NCBI RefSeq assembly: GCF_001642795.1
Contig: NZ_LKEH01000048.1
Location: 182,667-218,938, forward strand
From: Pseudomonas viridiflava
GTDB taxonomy: Bacteria; Pseudomonadota; Gammaproteobacteria; Pseudomonadales; Pseudomonadaceae
Length of the DNA: 36,272 bases
Reading direction: 5' to 3'
Shown here: piece after piece, positions 16,248-23,255 of the stretch
Layout of the letters: each line of letters starts with the position of its first letter
Numbering within the stretch: position 1 is the stretch's first letter
Notes under the pieces: model-generated
What the model saw: only the letters and a program-made list of their open reading frames with translations
What the model was told of the DNA's origin: nothing
Databases searched by the model: none
Translations under genes and position numbers: made by a program

Positions 16248-18886
16248 TCTTCTTCTTCCGAAAATAAATCGCCAAATAGAGAATCGGGGGAGTGGGAATA
16301 CCTTATATAGGCTTTGTTTGCAAAACTTTGAGGGTTGGTTAGCAGTTCCGCAAAGTCATCTAGATGTTTGACATCAATATAGTCTTTTCGAAGCAGAGAT
16401 GTTCCGAAGCTCGGCAGCAGCGAAGAGCGCAGTTGCCATCGGACAGTTTGGGTACTGGCAGACTCTTTTCCGCGGCTGGGCGGTAATTCGATAAAAATTG
16501 CACGCCTGATAAGCTCGCGTTTTAATGCAACCAGATTCTCTCCGTTGGCGAGATTTCTAAGTTCGTCATCTAGGTCAATGCCGGATGGTAAACTCATCTC
16601 AATTCGATAACGTCGCTGGATTACAAGTTTTCCATCTTTATTTCTCCGCGTAGGTGCGTCCACTAGAAGTTTTTTAGCGAGCTCTCCATAGCTGGAAAGT
16701 ATCTTGCTCATTTCAGCCCCAAATGGATGGTACGCACTAACGCGCTCTCTAAGTGCCGTTGATACTTTGGTTATGGCTTTGTGCTGTACATGATCTGGAA
16801 TTAGTTTGTTGGACTGGCTATCGACTGCAGCGCGTGCAAACATTTCTCGGACCATGTGGAGGATGGTTGATACATCGCCGCTCCATGCATTAGAAAGAAC
16901 GTGTATGCCATAATAAAAACTTTTTTGGCCTGCACGAGCGCCTTTAGTTGATCGGATAGCTGCTGCTAGCTCGTTGTCGTGCTTAAATTCACTGCTACCG
17001 ATAAGAGACTCAGTTTTTCCCAGGTATTCAGCTGCTTCTAGGCGTTTGTCGAGGAGGTTAGTAATAAATTTCCGTCGCTCACCTTCTCGCTCCGCAGGTA
17101 TCGAAAGCTCCCCCGCATTTATCAACGCGTATTCTCGATTGACGTCGATTCGGACGTTGTCAACATGGTCTGAAATAAATCCATAGGGCTCACTTGATAC
17201 CTTGAATACGTGGCTTTCGTCCCTTTGCCAAAGAACAGTATTGAGAATTGACTGTATTTCTGGGGAGAGACGGTGCGATGTGTAGTCATCAAGTAAAAAA
17301 GCAATTCGCCAAGTTTTGAGGCCCGGAATCAATGTACGCGCGTGCCTACATATCTCCCTGATAAATGTCGGCGATAGCTTTATAGAGGATTTTTGCTGGT
17401 CCAGTAGGTCTTTGCTAACCTTGAGGCGCAAGCGATCTAGCATGTCTGCTCCGGCTTGCAGTGGATCCATTCCGGCAACTCTAACTATCTCGGCGTTTTC
17501 GCCAATTTGTTCAGTGACAAATTTGGATAGCTTTATTCTGGCATCCTCTGTCATTTCAAGCGCATTTGTCATTGTCTTGTTAGATGCGCACATTGCTAAT
17601 GACCGGAACAGCTCTCGCGCTAAGACCAGATTAAAATACGTAGTTATTTCTTCCCCAAGTCTCTTCGCACGGTCTTTTTCTCGAGATATCCACAAAAGAT
17701 CATTCTGTAGGTCACTTGCACAGCCAATATAGACACCAAAAAAACCTAGCGCGTCTAATATACTAGGATTGCTTTCCAATTTTGACACATGCGTTCTAAT
17801 GCTCAGATGACGGAACACCATCGACTTTCCACATCCTCGCGGTCCTACTAAAACCGATGGCTCTGGGTTTTGTAGCATGCTGATCCATGGAAGGTGATCT
17901 ACAAAAAGTTGCAGTAGGAGCTCATCGCTCGCTAAATGCTCGGCACTGATTGCTTCAAATGGATGGAATTTTGCAACTGGCCTAGGAAACATTGTCAGTG
18001 TATTGGCCGCTTCCTTGATTTTTGCGACATACATGGAGGGCTCTGGGAAATGACGACCCGGATCGTCGTCAGCAAAAGCTTCAATTAAATCTCTCAGGCA
18101 TGTTAGAAACGCAGTGTGGCGTGACGCAATTGCTCTATTTCTGTGTAGATGATTGTGTAGTTGTGCTAAACATTTTGCGATTGATGACCAGTCATCATCA
18201 GCTTTTTTAGTATCTTTCTCTAACGCTTTTACACTGCCTAAATCAATTATTTTTACAGAGGTAGGAGGTAAGGTAGGATCAATCGCAAGCCGGTCAGGAT
18301 CCGTATCTACAAGCATAATATTTGCTAAGTGTAAATCGTCGTGCTTGTATCCTTTCAGTTCTAAAAATAGAACAGCAGATATAAGTGTTTCTGCAACTTT
18401 AGCCACAAGCATTGGAGTAATTTTTTCAGGCTGTTTATCTATATAGTCTTTGAGAGTAGTACCGTCTAACCAATCGCTGAGGAAGCAGACCCAATCGCGT
18501 TTATCTTTTGTAGAGGGCTGATCAGGGAACGGAGACGCCCGACCGACAGTGGCTAACAAGTGGATAAAGTCGCCTCCTCCTTTCAGCTTGGAGGCCAATT
18601 CAACTTCAAGACTTGGAGATTTATCTTGATAGTCACTTGGGATGCAGAATTTGGCTGCCAAATCCCGTTTAGTTAATGAATCGGTTACCCGTAATACAAA
18701 TCCTTTTTTGCCCGTACGTTCTAGGAGCCCTTGGACGAAACCAAGCTCATCCCGATCAGCGATCTCATAGGTGGTTTTCGACCCGTCCGCGTTGGTGATC
18801 AGGTCGAAGGTAGGAGGGAATGGTCCACCGTTATTCAACCACTTAACTAATAAGGCATCGATCACTGGTCCTTTGTGCGCTTCCAC
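16244..18886 (-). CDS. Protein kinase-like domain fused to P-loop ATPase (first gene of cargo operon)
   Basis: This 880-aa protein has two modules. Residues about 35-290 are protein-kinase-like: an ATP lysine in LAAKFCIP (K79), an acidic alpha-C helix (EVELASKL), the catalytic loop HDDLHLANIML (D184, N189) and the metal motif IIDLGSVK (D215, DLG instead of DFG). Residues about 310-700 are a P-loop NTPase with Walker A VGPRGCGKS (348-355) and Walker B IAFLLDDY (D533-D534). The remaining C-terminus (about 700-880) ends in an acidic tail. All catalytic residues appear intact. GTG start at 18886 with GAGGA 6 bases upstream. A kinase fused to an ATPase beside a sensor-like and a membrane protein suggests a signalling or abortive-infection role; this is inference. 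Confidence 0.85.
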   Translation of the reverse strand: MEAHKGPVIDALLVKWLNNGGPFPPTFDLITNADGSKTTYEIADRDELGFVQGLLERTGKKGFVLRVTDSLTKRDLAAKFCIPSDYQDKSPSLEVELASKLKGGGDFIHLLATVGRASPFPDQPSTKDKRDWVCFLSDWLDGTTLKDYIDKQPEKITPMLVAKVAETLISAVLFLELKGYKHDDLHLANIMLVDTDPDRLAIDPTLPPTSVKIIDLGSVKALEKDTKKADDDWSSIAKCLAQLHNHLHRNRAIASRHTAFLTCLRDLIEAFADDDPGRHFPEPSMYVAKIKEAANTLTMFPRPVAKFHPFEAISAEHLASDELLLQLFVDHLPWISMLQNPEPSVLVGPRGCGKSMVFRHLSIRTHVSKLESNPSILDALGFFGVYIGCASDLQNDLLWISREKDRAKRLGEEITTYFNLVLARELFRSLAMCASNKTMTNALEMTEDARIKLSKFVTEQIGENAEIVRVAGMDPLQAGADMLDRLRLKVSKDLLDQQKSSIKLSPTFIREICRHARTLIPGLKTWRIAFLLDDYTSHRLSPEIQSILNTVLWQRDESHVFKVSSEPYGFISDHVDNVRIDVNREYALINAGELSIPAEREGERRKFITNLLDKRLEAAEYLGKTESLIGSSEFKHDNELAAAIRSTKGARAGQKSFYYGIHVLSNAWSGDVSTILHMVREMFARAAVDSQSNKLIPDHVQHKAITKVSTALRERVSAYHPFGAEMSKILSSYGELAKKLLVDAPTRRNKDGKLVIQRRYRIEMSLPSGIDLDDELRNLANGENLVALKRELIRRAIFIELPPSRGKESASTQTVRWQLRSSLLPSFGTSLLRKDYIDVKHLDDFAELLTNPQSFANKAYIRYSHSPDSLFGDLFSEEEE

Positions 18887-18966
18887 TGCTATTCCTCAAG
18901 AATCAATACGGGCCATGGCTGCCGTGGGACCTAGACAGGCTACGGCAGATTACGGCTTCTTACGCT

Positions 18967-18987
18967 GTGCTACTATCTTGATAGCAC
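18967..18987. promoter_or_regulatory. Dyad upstream of the kinase-ATPase operon
   Basis: GTGCTA-N9-TAGCAC lies about 80 bases upstream of the GTG start at 18886. It could be an operator, or part of a transcript hairpin. No candidate regulator is adjacent. Confidence 0.4.
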
Positions 18988-19494
18988 AAAATGGCGTCGT
19001 CTGACAGGTGATCTTCGTTCGCAAATGGGTTGAGAAATGGTGCGTGGATGCCTCAAATATTGCGTATGAAGCCCTAATCCAGCCGAGCAGATCTTAAGAA
19101 CGCCGGGGCCGCGTCGCCTGGCGGCAGTGACAGCTCTACGCACAGATATTTGAAGCCCTGGCAATCACGCCCACTTCAAAAGTCACAGTGACATTTCACA
19201 CCTGAATGCAGAGCTCTGAAACGCCATCGCTTGTCGCGGTTTTCCTCCTAACTGAAGCAGCGGCCTGCCTTAGCGCTACGGATGTAGTCCCAAGGCGTCG
19301 GCAATGTGTGTTTTGGACTGAGATCGTCGGTAAGTCGGCTATGGTTGATTAGTTAAGATCTCGCATGGCATGTCTCGGCAAGGGATTCTCTTCATTAAAT
19401 ATATCAAGCATGTTACGTGCGTTTTACATCTGGAATGTATGACATTTACCCGGCGTTTAGCCTATCCTGCACTAGTACTTCGTGACAATTAAAA

Positions 19495-19510
19495 CTTCGT
19501 CATGACGAAG
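19495..19510. promoter_or_regulatory. Perfect 16-bp palindrome CTTCGTCATGACGAAG (module copy 1)
   Basis: The site is preceded by AAAA and is repeated at 19621-19634. It looks like a dimeric repressor or activator site. It is followed 66 bases later by the CCAAAA-type dyad. Confidence 0.65.
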
Positions 19511-19560
19511 AGCTAGGAAGCTATTATTCGACGGTTTAGCCAAGGTTATATAGTTGGTTT

Positions 19561-19580
19561 GCCAATATATGGTGTTTTGG
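19561..19580. promoter_or_regulatory. 20-bp dyad site, copy 1 (GCCAATATATGGTGTTTTGG)
   Basis: This is an imperfect CCAAAA-N7-TTTTGG dyad (CCAATA in this copy). Related 20-bp sites stand at 19690-19709 and 24453-24472. Confidence 0.6.
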
Positions 19581-19620
19581 TTTTAGCTGATGTGTCACTA
19601 GCTTTTGGACAGAGAAAAAC

Positions 19621-19634
19621 TTCGTCATGACGAA
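19621..19634. promoter_or_regulatory. 14-bp palindrome TTCGTCATGACGAA (module copy 2)
   Basis: This copy shares AAAACTTCGTCATGACGAA with the site at 19495 and starts 125 bases after it. It belongs to the duplicated control module upstream of virB5. Confidence 0.65.
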
Positions 19635-19689
19635 ATTTCCTGGACGGTCGGTACTTCAGGTCATGGCACCATAATGAGATAATTATTTC

Positions 19690-19709
19690 GCCAAAATACT
19701 GTTTTTTGG
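19690..19709. promoter_or_regulatory. 20-bp dyad site, copy 2 (GCCAAAATACTGTTTTTTGG)
   Basis: CCAAAA-N7-TTTTGG about 200 bases upstream of the virB5 start. It follows the second palindrome at nearly the same distance as copy 1 follows the first. Confidence 0.6.
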
Positions 19710-19909
19710 TTTCTGAAACGAACGCTGAAACCGCCTCGCTGATGCTGCTTGCATTATGGGCGCGGCCCTTAAAAGACGGGGCCTACACCGGGTAAGACTG
19801 GCGCATAGTCACCCCAAGGACGGCAACGCCGTGCCGGGTGCGATTCCTAAACAGATCGACAGGCCGGACAGACGGTCCAGCGTTCACCATTTCTAATGGA
19901 GAGGTGACT

Positions 19910-20674
19910 ATGGATCTGTTTAAGTGTTTGACTCGTATGGGCAAACAGCCGCTTCGTATTGCTGCCGCATTTTCATCGTTGATGTGCGCGCAGCAGTGCT
20001 TTGCACAAATTCCTGTAACCGTTACCAGCCAGGTAACCGAATCCCCGATGACTATCGCTGAGTTTGCTTCTAACTCCACCCGTTGGAGCCAGCAGGTCCA
20101 ACAGATGGCTTCTCAGATTGACCAGATGAAGCAGCAGTACGGAGCGATCACTGGCTCGCGAGGGCTCGGAAGAGTGTTCGATGATCCTCAGCTCCGAGAG
20201 TATCTGCCTCAAGAATGGCAAGCGGTGTATGACTCAGTGAAACGTGGCGGTTATACAGGCCTAGATGGCCGTGCAGAGACGATCTATGCAGATAACAAGG
20301 TGTTCGATGCATGCCAAAGTTTCGCTCAGGATGAACAACGTACTGCCTGCCAGGCGAAAGCCGTAAAACCATCACAGGACAAGGCTTTCGCATTGGATGC
20401 CTATGATCAAGCCAAAGGTAGGCTGCGTCAGCTTGATCAGCTCATGGGGCAAATTGATAAAACCCAAGACCCCAAAGGCATCGCCGAGCTACAGGGGCGC
20501 ATTGCTGCAGAGCAAGCAATGATTCAAAACGAGCAGACCAAGTTGCAGATGTTCCAAATGGTGGCTCAGGCAGAGGACAAGGTACAGGAGCAGAGGCAGC
20601 GTGAATTGAATGCCCAGATTCTTGATAAGCGAGGATTCAAAACTCGCACCATGCTGAACCTGGGGGGAAATTGA
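19910..20674 (+). CDS. virB5: VirB5/TraC-like T4SS pilus-tip protein
   Basis: This 254-aa secreted protein matches VirB5 in type: a signal peptide (charged start, then LRIAAAFSSLMCAQQCFAQ, with cleavage probably after AQ) and a long helical body with SQQVQQMASQIDQMKQQYG-like coiled coil, including WSQQVQQMASQIDQMKQQYG near residue 60. VirB5 proteins sit at the tip of the conjugative pilus and help target recipient contact. Cysteines in the middle (DACQSF, RTACQA) may form a disulfide. I chose ATG 19910 because GGAGAGG stands 5 bases upstream. It begins the virB5-orf161-eex-virB6 operon. Confidence 0.85.
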   Translation: MDLFKCLTRMGKQPLRIAAAFSSLMCAQQCFAQIPVTVTSQVTESPMTIAEFASNSTRWSQQVQQMASQIDQMKQQYGAITGSRGLGRVFDDPQLREYLPQEWQAVYDSVKRGGYTGLDGRAETIYADNKVFDACQSFAQDEQRTACQAKAVKPSQDKAFALDAYDQAKGRLRQLDQLMGQIDKTQDPKGIAELQGRIAAEQAMIQNEQTKLQMFQMVAQAEDKVQEQRQRELNAQILDKRGFKTRTMLNLGGN

Positions 20675-20675
20675 A

Positions 20676-21161
20676 ATGGTTTCGTACGCTCACATCCTCC
20701 CGATCATCGTTTGCTTCTTCATTCTCACGTCATTGCGTAGATTCTGGTTGTGTATCGGCCGGTTCGGCGCTCTGAAAGAGGTATCGCGGCGTGCTCCAGA
20801 ACTGATTCAGAGTGATCTGCTCGCCGCCGCTACGGCAGTGATGCCATTCCTCTTGGCGCTTGCTGATTGGCTCCAGATAGTCCCGCCTAGAGCAACAGGC
20901 CCGATTTCATCAACGCTTGCAGTTTTGATTTCATTTGCCTGCGCGCTTGCCTCGGCTCTTTTGGTTTCGAAGGCCGAAGCTCGCATTGCTGGTAGTTGGG
21001 CTGGCACAAGAGAAAGTGCCCTGCGCACGCTTGCCGCTTTGCAGATTATCGATGCTGCCGAACTCGCTTACTCCCTTAAATACGCAGAACAGTTTCGAGC
21101 TAAGGCGCGTTGCGCATCGCCCCGGAACCTGAGCGTTGTCGAGCGGGAGGATCAGGAATGA
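20676..21161 (+). CDS. Unrecognised inner-membrane protein between virB5 and eex
   Basis: This 161-aa protein has three likely membrane segments: ILPIIVCFFILTSL near the N-terminus, an intermediate one (AAATAVMPFLLALADWLQIV) and a third (STLAVLISFACALASALLVS). A cytosolic C-terminus of about 55 residues follows. GGGGGGAAA lies 6-8 bases before the ATG, one base after the virB5 stop. The stop overlaps the eex start, so it is translationally linked to exclusion. I do not recognise the family. An entry-exclusion or pore-assembly partner is possible from context only. Confidence 0.75.
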   Translation: MVSYAHILPIIVCFFILTSLRRFWLCIGRFGALKEVSRRAPELIQSDLLAAATAVMPFLLALADWLQIVPPRATGPISSTLAVLISFACALASALLVSKAEARIAGSWAGTRESALRTLAALQIIDAAELAYSLKYAEQFRAKARCASPRNLSVVEREDQE

Positions 21162-21412
21162 TTACCTCTCGTTGGTTGGTTTTGTTTCCCGTACTGCTCA
21201 CAGGGTGCGGAGCGGATGAACCTGTCCGTTCTGTCGATTGGTATAAGGCTCATAACGCAGAAAGGGCGATTCAGATCTCGGAATGTGAGCTTGATCCGGG
21301 AAGGCTTGCGTTGACGCCGAATTGCGTCAATGCCAAGCAGGCCGAGAATGAGCTGCGGCTTGCCGAGCGAGGGTTCCGTAAGCGCGAGACTTTAGATTTG
21401 AAGGAGCGGTGA
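21158..21412 (+). CDS. eex: EexN-like entry-exclusion lipoprotein
   Basis: This 84-aa protein has a short signal peptide ending in a lipobox, LLTGCG, with C17 the lipidated cysteine. A small domain with two further cysteines follows (SECELDPGRLALTPNCVNAKQAE), which is the hallmark of the EexN family of plasmid exclusion lipoproteins. Such proteins in the cell envelope stop a donor carrying a matching T4SS from transferring DNA. The ATG overlaps the previous stop (ATGA) and follows GGGAGG. Its place between virB5 and virB6 matches eex in pKM101-type transfer regions. Confidence 0.85.
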   Translation: MITSRWLVLFPVLLTGCGADEPVRSVDWYKAHNAERAIQISECELDPGRLALTPNCVNAKQAENELRLAERGFRKRETLDLKER

Positions 21413-21414
21413 CT

Positions 21415-22494
21415 ATGGAATCCAATTTCTACGAATGGGTAGGTGGATCTATCGATGTCGTATTAAACGAATACGTTCAGCTCATGGCGCAGAGTGTCAT
21501 TGGCGACTTCTCCGTTTTGCTCGCCTTGGGTGGCGCGCTATTTTTCATGACGATGGGACTATTGTCTGTCGGCGGCTTTATTGAGCAACCTCTACCACAT
21601 CTTTTCAAAATCGCAATTAAATGGGCGTTCATTGGCGGTCTGGCATTAAACGTGAACACATACCTTGGGTGGGTTGTGGAAGCGATTCGTGGCTTGGAGG
21701 TTGGGTTGGCTGATGCGTTTTCCCCCAATGGAAAGGGAGCTACTGCGACGTCTGTCTATCAGGTAATCGACAGGGCTATGACTGATGGTTTCAAAATTGC
21801 CTCTGATCTCCTTGCCCGTGCAGGGAGGCGAGGCGTAACGGAGATAGGCATGATGTGCTATGACTTGCTCATGGCTGGCACGATGCTCGTCGCAACATTT
21901 CTGATCACGCTGCCTGCTGGTGCCATGATCATTACCGCCAAGGTGCTGATGTCGTTTCTGCTGGGGTGTGGCCCGATCTTCATCGCAATGCTGCTCTTCG
22001 GCCAAATGACCGGCAAGTGGTTCGACCAATGGTTTGCGCAGGTGATGAACTACATTATGCAGAGCGCGGCGATAACGTCCGTGCTGACGCTAGGTATGAA
22101 GTTTTTCACCACGATGTTGACGGACATCCAGCCGACTGCGGGGAATGGCCCTGCGACCGATATGTTGGAGGTCTTGGCGCTGAGTGGGATAGTCCTCTAC
22201 ATGGTCTATCAAGCCAGCTCCTTGGGAAGTCAACTTGCGGGTGGTTTATCGTCCAGCGCGATTACGCTGAGGCAGATGGCCCAAGCCGCGATAAATCCCG
22301 CGAAGGCGGTTTATAACGCTGTTAATCCCATGACAACACGGCGTGATCTTCAGTCAGGCATGATGACCAGCGCGAGGGCTGCCAATCACTGGGTCGCTGG
22401 CAACACTGCTTGGAACCCGGCTTATCGACAGCACGTGATGCAAAACCTTGGGCGTAACTGGGGTAAGGCAAGGGGAGGGAAGGTGAGTAGCTAG
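21415..22494 (+). CDS. virB6: VirB6/TrbL-like T4SS inner-membrane channel protein
   Basis: This 359-aa polytopic protein has at least five hydrophobic segments, for example FSVLLALGGALFFMTMGLLS, then one near KIAIKWAFIGGLALNV, a long central pair (MLVATFLITLPAGAMIITA and VLMSFLLGCGPIFIAMLLFG) and one near ALSGIVLYMVYQ. The central GCGPIFIAMLLF-x-W block is typical of VirB6. VirB6 forms part of the inner-membrane channel through which DNA passes. ATG 21415 has AAGGAG 8 bases upstream; the GTG at 21409 is too close to it. No other channel or ATPase genes follow. Confidence 0.88.
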   Translation: MESNFYEWVGGSIDVVLNEYVQLMAQSVIGDFSVLLALGGALFFMTMGLLSVGGFIEQPLPHLFKIAIKWAFIGGLALNVNTYLGWVVEAIRGLEVGLADAFSPNGKGATATSVYQVIDRAMTDGFKIASDLLARAGRRGVTEIGMMCYDLLMAGTMLVATFLITLPAGAMIITAKVLMSFLLGCGPIFIAMLLFGQMTGKWFDQWFAQVMNYIMQSAAITSVLTLGMKFFTTMLTDIQPTAGNGPATDMLEVLALSGIVLYMVYQASSLGSQLAGGLSSSAITLRQMAQAAINPAKAVYNAVNPMTTRRDLQSGMMTSARAANHWVAGNTAWNPAYRQHVMQNLGRNWGKARGGKVSS

Positions 22495-22787
22495 CAGCGT
22501 AAAACAGCAGTGCTGTGAATCGCGCTGCGCGCCCTGGCGGGCTTACCCAAAGGGGCTCTGCCCCTCTGGACTTCCCGCCCTCGCCGGTAGCAGGGGCCGC
22601 TGGGGAGAGCGCCCAGCAGCCCCCGCAGATAGGATTTGGATTGCATTGCGTCAAGGGTTCGCTTCGCCGTCATCCTCGCCCGGTCCCGCTTCGCGGGCTG
22701 CGGCCTCCGTTGCCGCCCTTGACCCTCCCTCTGCCTATCTAGCGCTGAAATTGTCTTGTTTTTAATCATTGAGTACTTGGAGGGCCC
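22495..22787. other. GC-rich intergenic region containing a bounded palindrome
   Basis: This 290-base stretch has no convincing gene. From 22650 to 22723 it forms an imperfect palindromic element with ends GTCAAGGG and CCCTTGAC, related to the one at 22991-23081. Confidence 0.55.
22642..22725 (+). repeat. Imperfect palindromic repeat A, left of vbhA-like gene
   Basis: The element is bounded by GTCAAGGG and CCCTTGAC and contains CATCCTCGCCCGG and GGGCTGCGGCCT. The reverse complement of 22989-23087 carries the same ordered blocks (CATCCTCACCCG, CGCTGCGGCCTGCGG, GCCCTTGACCC). The two elements thus flank the small antitoxin gene as inverted copies. Confidence 0.6.
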
Positions 22788-22979
22788 ATGAATACTCCAG
22801 AAATCATCGACGTTTCGGATGCGGAAATGCTTCGTCGTCAAAAAGCAGTTGATTACGCTCGCGCGTCGCTTGCGCTTGAGGGTTTTGTAATCAGCAATGA
22901 TGAAGAGCAACGTGCCCAGGCTTTCGTGAACGGCAAGCTGACCCTTGCTGAATTTATCTCTGTAGAAATCGCTCAATAG
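22788..22979 (+). CDS. Orphan VbhA-type antitoxin (Fic inhibitor)
   Basis: This 63-aa protein looks like a VbhA antitoxin. The Fic-inhibitory motif [ST]-x-x-x-E-[GN] is present as SLALEG (S27, E31, G32) within RASLALEGFVIS. The glutamate of this motif blocks ATP positioning in the Fic AMP-transferase. After it comes the usual short second half with a helix (QRAQAFVNGKLTLAEFI). GGAGG lies just upstream of the ATG. No Fic-domain toxin is encoded next to it or anywhere in the window, so it is an orphan. A role in protecting against a toxin from a helper or competing plasmid is inferred. Confidence 0.8.
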   Translation: MNTPEIIDVSDAEMLRRQKAVDYARASLALEGFVISNDEEQRAQAFVNGKLTLAEFISVEIAQ

Positions 22980-22988
22980 CTGGAAGCT

Positions 22989-23087
22989 GGGTCAAGGGCA
23001 TCACCGCAGGCCGCAGCGGAGCGGAGCCCGAAGGGCGAGCACCGAACGGGTGAGGATGATGGGCAAAGCCTTTACCCTTGATGCAGC
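22989..23087 (-). repeat. Imperfect palindromic repeat B, right of vbhA-like gene
   Basis: This is the inverted, diverged copy of element A (22642-22725), also bounded by TCAAGGG and CCCTTGA. The pair encloses the antitoxin gene and its ribosome binding site. Confidence 0.6.
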
Positions 23088-23133
23088 TGTAAGCGACCAA
23101 GCCTAGCGACAGGGGAAGGAACAAGGCGAAGCC

Positions 23134-23172
23134 GCCGGACCTGCCCCTGCCGCCTGTCCGGCAAGGATAGGA
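23134..23172 (-). other. Candidate origin of transfer (IncP-like nic region)
   Basis: On the minus strand, CCTATCCTT is followed by a 7-bp inverted repeat (GCCGGAC at 23134-23140, GTCCGGC at 23156-23162). The CCTATCCT core followed by GCCGG resembles the nic region of IncP/RP4-type plasmids, as I remember it (CCTATCCTG then CCCGG). The site lies in a gene-free, GC-rich stretch beside transfer genes. No relaxase is encoded, so a helper would have to nick it. This is a motif-level call. Confidence 0.45.
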
Positions 23173-23255
23173 CGCGGAATGCAACCGAAGGGGTTGCCCA
23201 AGCGAAGCGCGGAGATGAACGGCGAATAAAGGCGAGGTTTCACAGCGCTCCGCTC

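Larger units (their letters stand above)
18887..19909. other. 1-kb regulatory region between cargo operon and T4SS genes
   Basis: No protein-coding gene is convincing here. The left end must hold the divergent promoter of the kinase-ATPase operon, with a dyad at 18967-18987. The right 420 bases hold a duplicated control module (palindrome plus dyad, twice) ahead of virB5. The middle (about 19000-19440) shows nothing I recognise. Confidence 0.6.

Noticed and set aside
19910..22494. Complete conjugation system
   Set aside because: VirB4, VirB11, VirD4, the core complex and a relaxase are all absent, so self-transfer is not supported.
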